Positions 44,814-53,868 of a stretch of 64,000 nucleotides of DNA are shown one piece after another; the first letter of the stretch is position 1; each line of letters begins with the position of its first letter. The DNA comes from Candidatus Lernaella stagnicola (lineage in GTDB: Bacteria; Lernaellota; Lernaellaia; Lernaellales; Lernaellaceae): the NCBI GenBank assembly GCA_030765525.1, contig JAVCCK010000008.1:154942-218941 (forward strand), read 5' to 3'. The position numbers and the translations under genes are program-made. The notes under the pieces were generated by a model. It worked only from the letters and a program-made list of their open reading frames with translations, did no database searches and was not told the origin of the DNA.

Positions 44814-46043
44814 ATGAAGCCGACTTATCTCGACCACAACGCGACGACTCCGTTAGACCCGCGAGTTCTCGAGGCCATGATGCCGTATCTGACCGAACAC
44901 TTCGGCAACGCCAGTTCCATCCACCAATTCGGGGCACCGGCCAAAAAAGGCGTCGACGAGGCGCGGGCGATCGTGGCCGCGCATCTTGGTTGCGAGGAGC
45001 GAGAAGTCATATTTACATCCGGTGCAACTGAAAGCGATAACCATGTTCTGTTCGGCGTGGCCGAGGCACTGCGTCGCCGCGGCAGTCACATCGTGACCAG
45101 CGCGATCGAGCACCCGGCAGTCCTCTCGGCCGTGCAAAAACTGGAACGCGCCGGGTTCGAAATCACCCGGGTAAAACCGGACTCCGACGGCGTTATTCAT
45201 GCTGACACAGTGCGCGAGGCGTTGCGCGAGGACACGATCCTGGTTTCGATCATGTTCGCCAACAACGAAACCGGCGCCGTGCAACCGATCAGCGAGATCG
45301 GACGCGTGGTCAAGGAACGCGGTATTCAGTTCCATACCGACGCCGTGCAGGCGGCCGGCAAGTTCCCGCTGAATGTGGACGAACTGGGCGTCGACTTCAT
45401 GAGCCTGTCCGGCCACAAGATCTACGGCCCGAAAGGCGTCGGCGTGCTGTACATCCGGCGCGGGTCCTTCATCCGGTCGCACATGGTTGGTGGCCACCAC
45501 GAGTTCAACCGCCGGGCGGGTACGGAGAACGTGCCGGGAATCGTTGGGTTCGCCAAGGCGCTGCAATTGTCGCAGGACCTCATGAGCGAAGAAAACGAAC
45601 GCCTAGCGGCCATGCGCGACAGGCTTCAGGCCCGACTCCTGGAGACGATTCCGAATATCTACATCACTTCGCAGCACGCGCCCCGTACGCCGAACACCCT
45701 GCACGTGCTCTTTCATTTCGTCGAAGGCGAAGGCCTGATGATGAAGCTCTCCATGCTGCACGGCATCGGCGTGAGCACCGGCAGCGCGTGCACCTCGGGA
45801 ACATTGGAACCCAGTCACGTTCTGGGCGCGATGGGCATTTCCAAGCAGTTGGGTAACAGCGGCATACGCATTTCGTTGGGTCGCGGCAATCGGATGGACG
45901 AGATCGACACGATTGCCGACGCCTTTGCTAAAGAAGTCGGGTTCCTTCGCGACATGAGTCCGTTGCAGGACGCATTCGCCGACGGCCGTCTATCCGACGC
46001 CGATCTGCTCGACTATCAAACGTGGCTAACGACGCCGGCTTGA
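44814..46043 (+). CDS. iscS: Cysteine desulfurase IscS/NifS
   Basis: 409 residues from ATG 44814 (AAGGAA upstream; the TTG at 44793 is unlikely). PLP lysine K202 in SLSGHKIYGPKG, active Cys C326 in STGSACTSGT, His100 over the PLP ring. It supplies sulfur for Fe-S clusters and, via relay, to the thiolation enzymes elsewhere in the window. First gene of the iscS-rrf2-iscU operon. Confidence 0.96.
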   Translation: MKPTYLDHNATTPLDPRVLEAMMPYLTEHFGNASSIHQFGAPAKKGVDEARAIVAAHLGCEEREVIFTSGATESDNHVLFGVAEALRRRGSHIVTSAIEHPAVLSAVQKLERAGFEITRVKPDSDGVIHADTVREALREDTILVSIMFANNETGAVQPISEIGRVVKERGIQFHTDAVQAAGKFPLNVDELGVDFMSLSGHKIYGPKGVGVLYIRRGSFIRSHMVGGHHEFNRRAGTENVPGIVGFAKALQLSQDLMSEENERLAAMRDRLQARLLETIPNIYITSQHAPRTPNTLHVLFHFVEGEGLMMKLSMLHGIGVSTGSACTSGTLEPSHVLGAMGISKQLGNSGIRISLGRGNRMDEIDTIADAFAKEVGFLRDMSPLQDAFADGRLSDADLLDYQTWLTTPA

Positions 46044-46070
46044 CCGGCGATTTTCACGCCGAAAGGGTAA

Positions 46071-46523
46071 ATGATGGCGATTAAGATTTCTACGAAAGGG
46101 CGATACGGATTGCGGGCGTTGATCGATTTGGCGATGAATTCGACGGGCCGTCCGATTTTGTTGGGCGATATCGCCAACCGCCAGGGGATCAGCAAACGCT
46201 ACCTGGAACGCTTGTTTACACAGCTTCGGTCCGGAGGCGTGATTCGCAGCGTGCGCGGTGCATCCGGCGGTTACATTCTTAATCGCGAGCCCAAGGACAT
46301 CCGGGTTTCCGAAGTCGTTGAGATTCTGGAAGGCCCCATCAAACCGGTGGATTGCATCACAAACAGCCAGATTTGCACGCGGCAGACGCAGTGTGTTACG
46401 CACGCGCTCTGGGAAAAGCTCGGCGTATTGATTCGCGAGGAACTTGCGCACGTGACGTTGGAAGAACTACGCGCCAAGCAGGTCGAAATTTCCGACGCGG
46501 AAGCCGGGATGTACTACATATAG
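46071..46523 (+). CDS. Rrf2/IscR-family Fe-S regulator
   Basis: 150 residues. Rrf2 winged helix (KISTKGRYGLRALIDLA...GISKRYLERLF...VRGASGGYIL). Cluster ligands C95, C102, C108 and H111 match the C-x6-C-x5-C-x2-H style of IscR within one residue. Predicted [2Fe-2S] sensor that represses the operon through the palindrome at 44764-44788. ATGATG start; the second ATG has the better SD spacing (AAAGGG). Confidence 0.92.
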   Translation: MMAIKISTKGRYGLRALIDLAMNSTGRPILLGDIANRQGISKRYLERLFTQLRSGGVIRSVRGASGGYILNREPKDIRVSEVVEILEGPIKPVDCITNSQICTRQTQCVTHALWEKLGVLIREELAHVTLEELRAKQVEISDAEAGMYYI

Positions 46524-46563
46524 CGACGAGCCGAAGACATCGGCCAAGGCTTGAGGAGCCGCC

Positions 46564-47214
46564 ATGTATAGCGAAAAAGTAATGGATCATTTCAGCAACC
46601 CGCGCAACGTAGGCGTGATTGAGCAGGCCGACGGTATCGGCGAAGAAGGCAACCCCGTCTGCGGCGACATGATGACCTTCTACATCAAGGTCGAAGACGG
46701 CCGTCTCGTTGACGTGAAATACAAAACCTTCGGCTGCGGCGCGGCCATCGCCGTCTCGAGCATCTTGTCCACCATGGCCATCGGTAAAACCTTGGTCGAA
46801 GCCCTGCAAATCGGCCGCAACGACGTCGCCGACGAACTGGACGGCCTGCCCAAACAGAAAATGCATTGCTCCAATCTCGGCTCCGATGCGCTCCACAAAG
46901 CCATCGAAGATTACCTCAGTCGCCACCCGGAAATCGCCGCGACGCTCGACCGGCCGGAAAAACCGCGGGAAGAAGTGTACGCAGAACGCTTCGCGGGAGT
47001 TGTCGCCGCCAAAACCGAAGGCCAGGCGGGCGGTTCGGCTTGCGGCGCCGTGTCCGGTATGGCCTGCTGCCCCTATTGCGACGCCGAAATTCCGGCCGAC
47101 AGCGAACTCTGCGAACCCTGCGGCCACGAACTGGCGCATTGCCCGCAATGCAACGGCATCGTTCCCAGAAACGCGCACGACTGCCCGAGTTGCGGTGCGG
47201 ACCTGGAACACTAA
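46564..47214 (+). CDS. nifU: IscU/NifU-type scaffold fused to a double zinc ribbon
   Basis: 216 residues. Residues 1-125 are an IscU domain with Cys ligands C33 (NPVCGD), C58 (FGCGAA) and C102 (MHCSN) and D35. After a linker, residues about 160-213 form a four-CxxC zinc-ribbon segment (CCPYC...CEPC...CPQC...CPSC). The scaffold assembles [2Fe-2S]/[4Fe-4S] clusters from IscS sulfur. The appended ribbon is not part of canonical IscU and could mediate partner binding or hold metal. Confidence 0.88.
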   Translation: MYSEKVMDHFSNPRNVGVIEQADGIGEEGNPVCGDMMTFYIKVEDGRLVDVKYKTFGCGAAIAVSSILSTMAIGKTLVEALQIGRNDVADELDGLPKQKMHCSNLGSDALHKAIEDYLSRHPEIAATLDRPEKPREEVYAERFAGVVAAKTEGQAGGSACGAVSGMACCPYCDAEIPADSELCEPCGHELAHCPQCNGIVPRNAHDCPSCGADLEH

Positions 47215-47248
47215 AAGTCATCGTGAGTGATGGCGGGGCGCGGCCTGG

Positions 47249-47734
47249 TTAGTCGCGCTGAATTTCCCTGACGATATTCGTCGTCGATTTACCCTCGACA
47301 AGCGGGATGCGGACAACTCGACCGCCGTTGGCTTCTACGACGTCCCGGCCGACGATCTGGTCCGGGCCCCAATCGCCGCCTTTTACCAGTACCTCGGGTT
47401 TGATTTGCTCGATGATTGCCAGCGGCGTGTCTTCTTCGAAAACCGTGACGTAGTCCACCGCCGCGAACGCCGCCAGCAATTCGGCGCGCTCGCTCTGGCC
47501 GTGAATCGGTCGGTTCTCGCCCTTGTTGAGGCGGCGTACCGACGCGTCCGAGTTGATCGCCACCACGAGTCGATCGCCGGTAGCGCGAGCGAGACCGAGC
47601 AGGCGCACATGGCCGACGTGCAGGATATCGAAGCAGCCGTTCGTGAACACGATTTGCTCGCCATTCTTGCGGTGCTCGGCAAGCAGAGGCAGCAACGTCT
47701 CCAGCGAATGGATTTTTCGTTCAGGATCGTTCAT
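47249..47734 (-). CDS. rfaE2: D-glycero-beta-D-manno-heptose 1-phosphate adenylyltransferase
   Basis: 161 residues, stand-alone C-terminal half of HldE. Nucleotidyltransferase motif TNGCFDILHVGHVRLL, then GENRPI and EGKSTTNIVREI. It makes ADP-heptose for the LPS inner core. The kinase half (HldA/HldE-N) is not in the window. It starts 4 nt inside the OmpA gene's stop. Confidence 0.94.
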   Translation of the reverse strand: MNDPERKIHSLETLLPLLAEHRKNGEQIVFTNGCFDILHVGHVRLLGLARATGDRLVVAINSDASVRRLNKGENRPIHGQSERAELLAAFAAVDYVTVFEEDTPLAIIEQIKPEVLVKGGDWGPDQIVGRDVVEANGGRVVRIPLVEGKSTTNIVREIQRD

Positions 47735-48780
47735 GGCAGGTAGATAATGAAGTTAATGCGTTCGTTCTTGCGGCGTCCGGCATAGGTGTCGGTACCCGCG
47801 ATCGGGCGCGAACTGCCGAATCCCAGCGCCTTCAAGCGCGTCTCGAGCACGCCGAATTCGACCAGCACTTGTTTGATTTTTTCGGCGCGTTGTTTTGTCA
47901 GGACTACCAACGCTTCCTCGTCGCCGTGACGCCCGGCGGCGTGGCTTTCGATGCGTACGTGCAACTCCGAATTCTTCATGAGCTTGGTCGCGAAGCGGCC
48001 GAGACTCGCCTTGGAAGCTCCGGTCATGTATACCGTGCCGCCGAGAAAATCGACCTGCGGCAGGGCGATGAATTTCCGCTTTTTGGGCAATTGATCGGGG
48101 CAGCCGTCGTCGTCAAGGAATCCGTTGATGGTTTCCGGATGGTCGGGGCAGGCGTCTTCCGAATCGGGAAACTTGTCGTTGTCATTGTCGGAATCGGGGC
48201 AACCGTCGTCGTCTTCCCAGCCGTCGATGTCTTCGGCCTCGCCGGGACACAGATCCTTATCGTCAGGAACCCCGTCGTAATCGTTGTCGTTGTCGGGGCA
48301 GCCGTCATGGTCTTCGAAGTCATCGAAGTCTTCGGGATCCTGCGGGCAGCGATCTTCGCCGTCGAGAAAACCATCGCCGTCGTTGTCGTCTTCGGGCGCG
48401 CCGTCCTCATCCTCAAAACCGTCGAAGTCTTCAGCGCGATACGGGTCGTCATCATGAACGTCGATGACACGGTCGCCGTCCAAGTCGGATTGGCACATTT
48501 CTTCGTCCGCACTAGCCACGGCGAGGTTTTCTTTTGCCAGGGCCAACAGTTCGTCGACTTGGGCGCGGTTACCCAATTCGTACGACTCTGCCGCGAAATC
48601 CAGGTAGGCTTCGGCGGCGGCGAATTCGCGCGGATGGCAAAACGGAGCGCCGCGTTCCCGCGCGGATTCCAGTTGTTTGCGCATCGGGTCGACTTTCGGA
48701 TGCTTGGCGGCGCCGCAGGCATTCAGCAGCACCAAGGCGCCGAGCAGCAACGGCAGAAGTCGGTAAAAAGCGCGGATCAC
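47731..48780 (-). CDS. OmpA-like lipoprotein with thrombospondin type 3 repeats (paralogue 2)
   Basis: 349 residues. Lipobox LLNAC (Cys22), DUF4398-like helical segment (CHPREFAAAEAYLDFA), five or more TSP3 repeats (DNDGDGFLDGEDRCP and relatives), and an OmpA-like C-terminal domain. In that domain the usual GHTD reads SHAA, so the Asp that contacts diaminopimelate is missing although the KQRAE arginine remains. Peptidoglycan binding is therefore doubtful. Overlaps its upstream partner by 4 nt. Confidence 0.85.
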   Translation of the reverse strand: MIRAFYRLLPLLLGALVLLNACGAAKHPKVDPMRKQLESARERGAPFCHPREFAAAEAYLDFAAESYELGNRAQVDELLALAKENLAVASADEEMCQSDLDGDRVIDVHDDDPYRAEDFDGFEDEDGAPEDDNDGDGFLDGEDRCPQDPEDFDDFEDHDGCPDNDNDYDGVPDDKDLCPGEAEDIDGWEDDDGCPDSDNDNDKFPDSEDACPDHPETINGFLDDDGCPDQLPKKRKFIALPQVDFLGGTVYMTGASKASLGRFATKLMKNSELHVRIESHAAGRHGDEEALVVLTKQRAEKIKQVLVEFGVLETRLKALGFGSSRPIAGTDTYAGRRKNERINFIIYLP

Positions 48781-49115
48781 TTGGCCTTCCGGAATTTGCG
48801 GGCGTTTTCGTACGCGGTTCGGGCCATTTCATAGGCCTTTTGGAGATTTTTCCGCGCCGTGGCAAGATTTCCTTGCGATCGCTCGGCGATAGCCCGCTGG
48901 TAATAAAACTCGGCGCTGTAGAATTCATAGGGACTTTTGAGTTCGGCGCCGGAGAAACGCGCGGCGTCGAGCGTTTTCTTGACTTGGCTTTCACTGATCT
49001 CCGGCCTGGGCGTCACCGTCGCACAGCCGACGATGAGCGCAGCCAGCAGCAACGTAGCTAAAGTGAGGGCAATGAGTTTCGGCAATCTCCCGGCACCTTT
49101 TCGAAAGTCCGCCAT
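48777..49115 (-). CDS. DUF4398-type lipoprotein
   Basis: 112 residues. Lipoprotein signal ending LIVGC, then a helical DUF4398 domain with SPYEFYSAEFYYQRA and Ala/Arg/Lys-rich helices. Operon partner of the OmpA-like gene, repeating the pair at 4906-6425. Function unknown; probably an envelope structural role. Confidence 0.75.
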   Translation of the reverse strand: MADFRKGAGRLPKLIALTLATLLLAALIVGCATVTPRPEISESQVKKTLDAARFSGAELKSPYEFYSAEFYYQRAIAERSQGNLATARKNLQKAYEMARTAYENARKFRKAK

Positions 49116-49197
49116 TAAGCTACAGGCTCAAACAAGGGGAAGCAAGAGGATGCGCAAGCTACGAGCCGGGCGGCCCTGCGGCGCAACGAACCGGCCT

Positions 49198-50172
49198 TTA
49201 AGGGAAATACAGTGACAAGTCGAAGGAAAAACCGATGTTTTTCACTTCATCGACATCGGATTGGAACGAGCCGCCCAGGGCCCCGAAGCCGTCGACGTAC
49301 GCCAGGCCCAGCGACCAAGCGCGCGTACTGCTGACCTGGTCCCAGTTGTAACCGCCACGCAGGGCCAGCACTTTGGCCGGCTTGCCCTCGACTCCCACAC
49401 CGAAATTGAAGGTTCCCGGCACATCCACAACGTCGAACACCTTGGTGCCTTCCACGCTGATCGTCGCGTACTCCAAGGCGTGGCCGGCCACACCCAGCGC
49501 CACTTCACGACGCACGACCATCTCATCCTCGGCGCCGAGCAGATTGCGGCCGACAATGCCCACGCCGATGATGCCCACCGCGTCGAGCAGAATGCCCAGG
49601 TCCATATCGAATTCGCCGGCCGATTCTTCGTGCACGTCGAAATACTTGAAGTTGCCGCCCCAGGAGAAAATGCCTGCGATGTTGTTGGCGATAGCCAAAT
49701 CGACTTCGTAGTCGGACCCTTCACTGAAAGTGTGCATCGGGAAATTCAGGCCCGTGAAGGCGATGCCGACGGTCATGAGAGGCCAAACGTAGCCGTCGGC
49801 GAGGGCGAAGTGCAGGTAATCGCGGGCCATATGCTTATCGAGATCGACGTTGGTTTCGTCGTTGAAAAAGACGTCGCCGCCGAAATCGTCGTCACCGTTT
49901 TCGTCTTCGAATTCTTCTGGGTACAGAAACTGGTAGTCGCCAAGTCTGTGCTGATATCGCTCGTAATTGAACAGAAAGCCCATTTGTTTTCGTTCGTTCA
50001 AAAACGCCAATCCGGCCGGGTTCCAGTGGATCGTGTTGACGTCGTCGGCGACGGCGGAATACGCGCCGCCCATCGCCAGGGGTTTCTCACCCCAATAGCG
50101 AAAGGCATGCGCCGGATTAGAGGCGGCCAACAGTAGCCCGAAGGCTGCCAGGAGAATCAAAGTTCTTTTCAT
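49198..50172 (-). CDS. Outer-membrane beta-barrel protein (FadL/PorV-like)
   Basis: 324 residues from ATG 50172 (GAGG upstream). Signal peptide ending PAHAFRY. Begins with AMGGAYSAVADDVNTIHWNPAGLAF, the hallmark of PorV/FadL-type barrels, followed by alternating beta strands and a C-terminal aromatic residue (SLYFP). May take up hydrophobic compounds or help display surface proteins. Stands alone with a promoter region before galU. Confidence 0.78.
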   Translation of the reverse strand: MKRTLILLAAFGLLLAASNPAHAFRYWGEKPLAMGGAYSAVADDVNTIHWNPAGLAFLNERKQMGFLFNYERYQHRLGDYQFLYPEEFEDENGDDDFGGDVFFNDETNVDLDKHMARDYLHFALADGYVWPLMTVGIAFTGLNFPMHTFSEGSDYEVDLAIANNIAGIFSWGGNFKYFDVHEESAGEFDMDLGILLDAVGIIGVGIVGRNLLGAEDEMVVRREVALGVAGHALEYATISVEGTKVFDVVDVPGTFNFGVGVEGKPAKVLALRGGYNWDQVSSTRAWSLGLAYVDGFGALGGSFQSDVDEVKNIGFSFDLSLYFP

Positions 50173-50388
50173 CAAAATCCTCGAAGGTATCGGCAGGCAC
50201 GCTAGCGAATTTGCTGTGCCTTGTCAAAACAGACAACGATGGAACCCCGGCGGTTCAATCGCTTTGGGCGCGGTGGCCGGGGCGGGAGCCGCCTTTACAC
50301 ATGGCGGCCTGGGCATTAGTGTTTAGCCAAGCAAGCTCGCTGAACATAACCTCTAGAAAACAAGCCGGTTTACGCGAAAGGAGCGAAC

Positions 50389-51261
50389 GTGAAAGTACGC
50401 AAAGCCGTGATTCCGGTGGCGGGGCTCGGGACGCGATTTCTTCCCGCGACGAAGTCGATTCCGAAAGAGCTTTTTCCGATCGTCGACCGCCCAAGCATTC
50501 ATTACATTGTGGAAGAAGCGTGGCGCGCGGGCATCAAGGACATCGTGTTCGTTACCGCCTCGGGCAAGTCGTCGATTGAAGATTATTTCGATATTCAACC
50601 CGGCTTGGTCGCCGCACTGCGGGAAAAGAACGACCACGAGCGCTTGGCGATCGTCGAAGAAATCAGCCGTATGGTGGAAGTTCACTCCGTGCGCCAAAAA
50701 GAGGCGCTGGGGTTGGGCCACGCGGTGTTGACGGCGAAAAACTTCGTGGGTGACGAACCCTTCGCCGTGTTGCTGGGCGATGACTTGGTTGACTCCGAGG
50801 TTCCATGCATCGGCCAGATGATGGAAGTCGCCGAGAAATACAGCGCGCCCGTGATCGCCGCCTTCCGCGTTCCGGAAGACAAGGTGCATCGCTATGGGAT
50901 CATCGATCCGGAACCCGAGCCCGTGGCCGAGCGCGTCTGGAAATGTCGCTCGCTGGTTGAGAAGCCGAAGGAAAACGCGCCGTCGAACATCGCGATCATC
51001 GGCCGTTATGTGTTGCCGGGCAAGATATTCGGCATTCTGGAGCGGACGCAGAAGGGCGTCGGCGGCGAAATTCAACTCACCGACGCACTGCTCACGCTCA
51101 ACCAAAGCAACCAAATCCTGGCCTACGAATTCGCCGGCGACCGCTACGACGCGGGTGATATCTACGGGTTCCTGGAAGCGAACCTTTGCCTCGGCATGAA
51201 AGACCCCGAACTGGCCGCGAAACTCAAAGTGTTGATGCGTCGTATCCTGGGGAGCGAATGA
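50389..51261 (+). CDS. galU: UTP-glucose-1-phosphate uridylyltransferase
   Basis: 290 residues. GTG start with AAAGGAG at 6 nt. Nucleotidyl signature GLGTRFLPATKSIPKELF near the N-terminus and conserved GLGHAVL, LGDDLV, NIAIIGRYVL. It makes UDP-glucose for envelope polysaccharides. priA overlaps its stop by 4 nt. Confidence 0.95.
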   Translation: MKVRKAVIPVAGLGTRFLPATKSIPKELFPIVDRPSIHYIVEEAWRAGIKDIVFVTASGKSSIEDYFDIQPGLVAALREKNDHERLAIVEEISRMVEVHSVRQKEALGLGHAVLTAKNFVGDEPFAVLLGDDLVDSEVPCIGQMMEVAEKYSAPVIAAFRVPEDKVHRYGIIDPEPEPVAERVWKCRSLVEKPKENAPSNIAIIGRYVLPGKIFGILERTQKGVGGEIQLTDALLTLNQSNQILAYEFAGDRYDAGDIYGFLEANLCLGMKDPELAAKLKVLMRRILGSE

Positions 51262-53801
51262 CCAAGCGGGCGGAAGACCACGGCTCCATCGCGGAAGTCG
51301 CGGTTGGTTTGCCCGTATCCGGCACGTTCCACTACCGCGTCCCGCCGGAACTGCGCCCCGAGGCGAAAGTCGGCGTGCGGGTTCAGGTCCCCTTCGGCAA
51401 GCGGAAAATGGTGACCGGCTTTATCCTGTCGCTGCCCGACCGCGCGCCCGAGGGGATCGAACTGCGCGACGTGGCCGACATACCCGACCGCGAGCCGCTT
51501 TTCGTCGCGAGCCATATTCCTTTCTATCGATTCATCAGCGACTACTATTTCGCGCCACTTGGCGAGGTCCTTCGCACCGCGCTACCGGCGGGGCTGTTCA
51601 GCGGCAGCCGGCAAGTGTTGGCGATCACCCCGGCGGGCAAGAAGGCGCTTCGCTCGTCGCTGACCGACGATATCGACCGCCGCATCGTGGCGGCGCTGGC
51701 CGGTGGCGAGGAACTGACCGTCGCGGCGTTGGATGCGCGATTGGAGCGGCAAGTCAATCGCGAGGCACAGCGGCTTGTGCGCTGGGGGTGGCTGGAGAAA
51801 CGGTATCGACTCTCGCCGTTGACCGCCAAGCGCAAGTACGAAACCTGCTGGCGTCTGGCGGAAAAGCTGGCCCTCGACGACGCCATCGGAATGTTGTCGC
51901 GACGGTCGGAAAAACGCGAGAGGCTACTTCGCTTCCTGGCCGACAAGGGCGCGTGGGCGAGCCTCGGCGAGATCAAGGACGAAGTCGACAATCCGCGGCC
52001 GACGCTGAACCTGCTGGTCTCGGCCGGCGTGGTCGAGGCAACCGATCGCGAAGTCTACCGAGCTATCGGCGGCGAGCTTGTGGAGCCGAAAAAGGAGGAG
52101 GTGGAGCTCACCGACGAGCAGCAAACGGCGATCGACCGCGTCGGCGCAACGATGGAGCAGGGGGCCTATCGAGCCTTTTGCCTGCACGGCGTAACCGGAT
52201 CGGGCAAAACGGAAATTTACATTCGGCTGACGCAGCGGGTGTTGGAATCCGGTCGGAACGCGATCGTACTCGTGCCCGAAATCTCGCTGACACCTCAGTT
52301 CCTGGGCCGTTTCATGGCCCGACTGGGCAACGTTGTGGCCCCCTATCACAGCGGCTTATCCAACGGCGAGCGCTACGACCAATGGCGTCGCATGCAGCGC
52401 GGCGAGGCGAAAGTCGTCGTCGGCGCGCGTAGCGCCCTTTTCGCGCCCTTCGAAAAAGTGGGGCTGATCGTCGTGGACGAAGAGCACGAACACAGCTTCA
52501 AGCAGGATGACGGCGTGCCCTATCACGCCCGCGACATGGCCCTCAAGCTGGCCACGATGCACCGGTGCCCCGTGGTGCTCGGGTCGGCGACCCCCAGTCT
52601 GGAAACCTACTCCGCCGCCCAAACCGGCCGGTACGAATTGCTCGAACTGACGCGGCGCCCCACCGGCGCGTCCATGCCCGTCGTGAACGTCGTGGATATG
52701 CGTCAGGAAATGGAATGGCGACGCCGCGAGCGCAAGCCCAAAAAGGAAGCCGAGCAGGAAGAGCAAGGCGAGCAGCGCTTGCTCACCAGCGAACGACGTG
52801 TACTCTCGACCGCCCTGGCTCAAGCTCTGACCGAAACCCACGAAGCGGGCGAGCAGGCGATCCTCTTTCTAAACCGTCGCGGTTTTTCCACCTATTTGTT
52901 TTGCCTCGAGTGTGGCGAACCGATTGTCTGTCCGCTATGCGACATTTCCTTGACCTACTACGAAAGAGAAGACGTCTTACGCTGCCATTATTGCGAGCAC
53001 GTCCAAAAGCCGCCCAAGACGTGCCCGAAATGCGCGTCGCCGTTCCTCTTTTATGGCGGCATGGGCACCGAGCGGCTGGCGCAGGAAGTCGGCAAGCTTT
53101 TGCCGAACGCCACGATCGCCCGCTTGGACCGCGACGCCGTACGGGGCAAACACGATCTGTACAAGGTGCTTTCGGCCTTTGCAGCCGGTGAAGCGGAAAT
53201 TCTGGTCGGCACGCAGATGGTGGCCAAGGGGCACGACTTCCCCCGCGTGACTCTCGTGGGCGTCGTGGATGCCGACGCGGCGTTAATGATGCCGGATTTT
53301 CGCGCGGCGGAGCGGGCGTTTTCGCTGATCAGCCAGGTCGCGGGACGGGCCGGGCGGGCCGATCGCCCCGGGCGGGTTGTTTTGCAGAGCTTTCAGCCCG
53401 AGCACTACGCCGTCGCCACGGCGGCAAAGCATGACTTCCACGCGTTTTTCAAAGAGGAAGTCAAACGACGTGAGGCGCTGCAATACCCACCCGCGGCGCG
53501 ACTTGCCGTGTTGAAAATCGTCACGCCAAACTCCCGAATGGGCGTCGACGCGTGCCTTCTGACGCGCCGGGTGGCGGCCGAGATCACGCGGCGGGGCGAT
53601 ATCGAGGGAGCCGAGTTGTTGGGGCCGGCACCCGCGCTGCTGCACCGCGTGCACGGTAAATATCGCTGGAATCTATTGATTAAGGCGAAGAAAGCGACGG
53701 GGTTGCATCAGTTGGCGGCTCGGTTATTACGAGGTCTCGGGCGGGAGAAATTCCCCGCCGGCACCTTCCGGTTGGATATAGATCCCGCGGCGGTGATGTA
53801 G
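51258..53801 (+). CDS. priA: Primosomal protein N' (replication-restart helicase PriA)
   Basis: 847 residues from ATG 51258, in an ATGA overlap with galU. 3'-DNA-binding and winged-helix regions (1-280), Walker A GVTGSGKTE (311-319), DEEH box, four Cys pairs of zinc sites (CLEC, CPLC, CHYC, CPKC) in the middle, and helicase motifs MVAKGHDFP and QVAGRAGR. It reloads the replisome at stalled forks. Confidence 0.97.
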   Translation: MTKRAEDHGSIAEVAVGLPVSGTFHYRVPPELRPEAKVGVRVQVPFGKRKMVTGFILSLPDRAPEGIELRDVADIPDREPLFVASHIPFYRFISDYYFAPLGEVLRTALPAGLFSGSRQVLAITPAGKKALRSSLTDDIDRRIVAALAGGEELTVAALDARLERQVNREAQRLVRWGWLEKRYRLSPLTAKRKYETCWRLAEKLALDDAIGMLSRRSEKRERLLRFLADKGAWASLGEIKDEVDNPRPTLNLLVSAGVVEATDREVYRAIGGELVEPKKEEVELTDEQQTAIDRVGATMEQGAYRAFCLHGVTGSGKTEIYIRLTQRVLESGRNAIVLVPEISLTPQFLGRFMARLGNVVAPYHSGLSNGERYDQWRRMQRGEAKVVVGARSALFAPFEKVGLIVVDEEHEHSFKQDDGVPYHARDMALKLATMHRCPVVLGSATPSLETYSAAQTGRYELLELTRRPTGASMPVVNVVDMRQEMEWRRRERKPKKEAEQEEQGEQRLLTSERRVLSTALAQALTETHEAGEQAILFLNRRGFSTYLFCLECGEPIVCPLCDISLTYYEREDVLRCHYCEHVQKPPKTCPKCASPFLFYGGMGTERLAQEVGKLLPNATIARLDRDAVRGKHDLYKVLSAFAAGEAEILVGTQMVAKGHDFPRVTLVGVVDADAALMMPDFRAAERAFSLISQVAGRAGRADRPGRVVLQSFQPEHYAVATAAKHDFHAFFKEEVKRREALQYPPAARLAVLKIVTPNSRMGVDACLLTRRVAAEITRRGDIEGAELLGPAPALLHRVHGKYRWNLLIKAKKATGLHQLAARLLRGLGREKFPAGTFRLDIDPAAVM

Positions 53802-53868
53802 TCCGGATTCTCTTGCCAGCAAGGTTTCTAACCTGTTACCCTAAGATTGCAGAGGGGGGCTGTTCGGG

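Noticed and set aside
50322-50333. TTAGCCAAGCAA shared with the resB leader (about 19359)
   Set aside because: A 12-base match in 64 kb is expected by chance, and the galU side lacks a -35.
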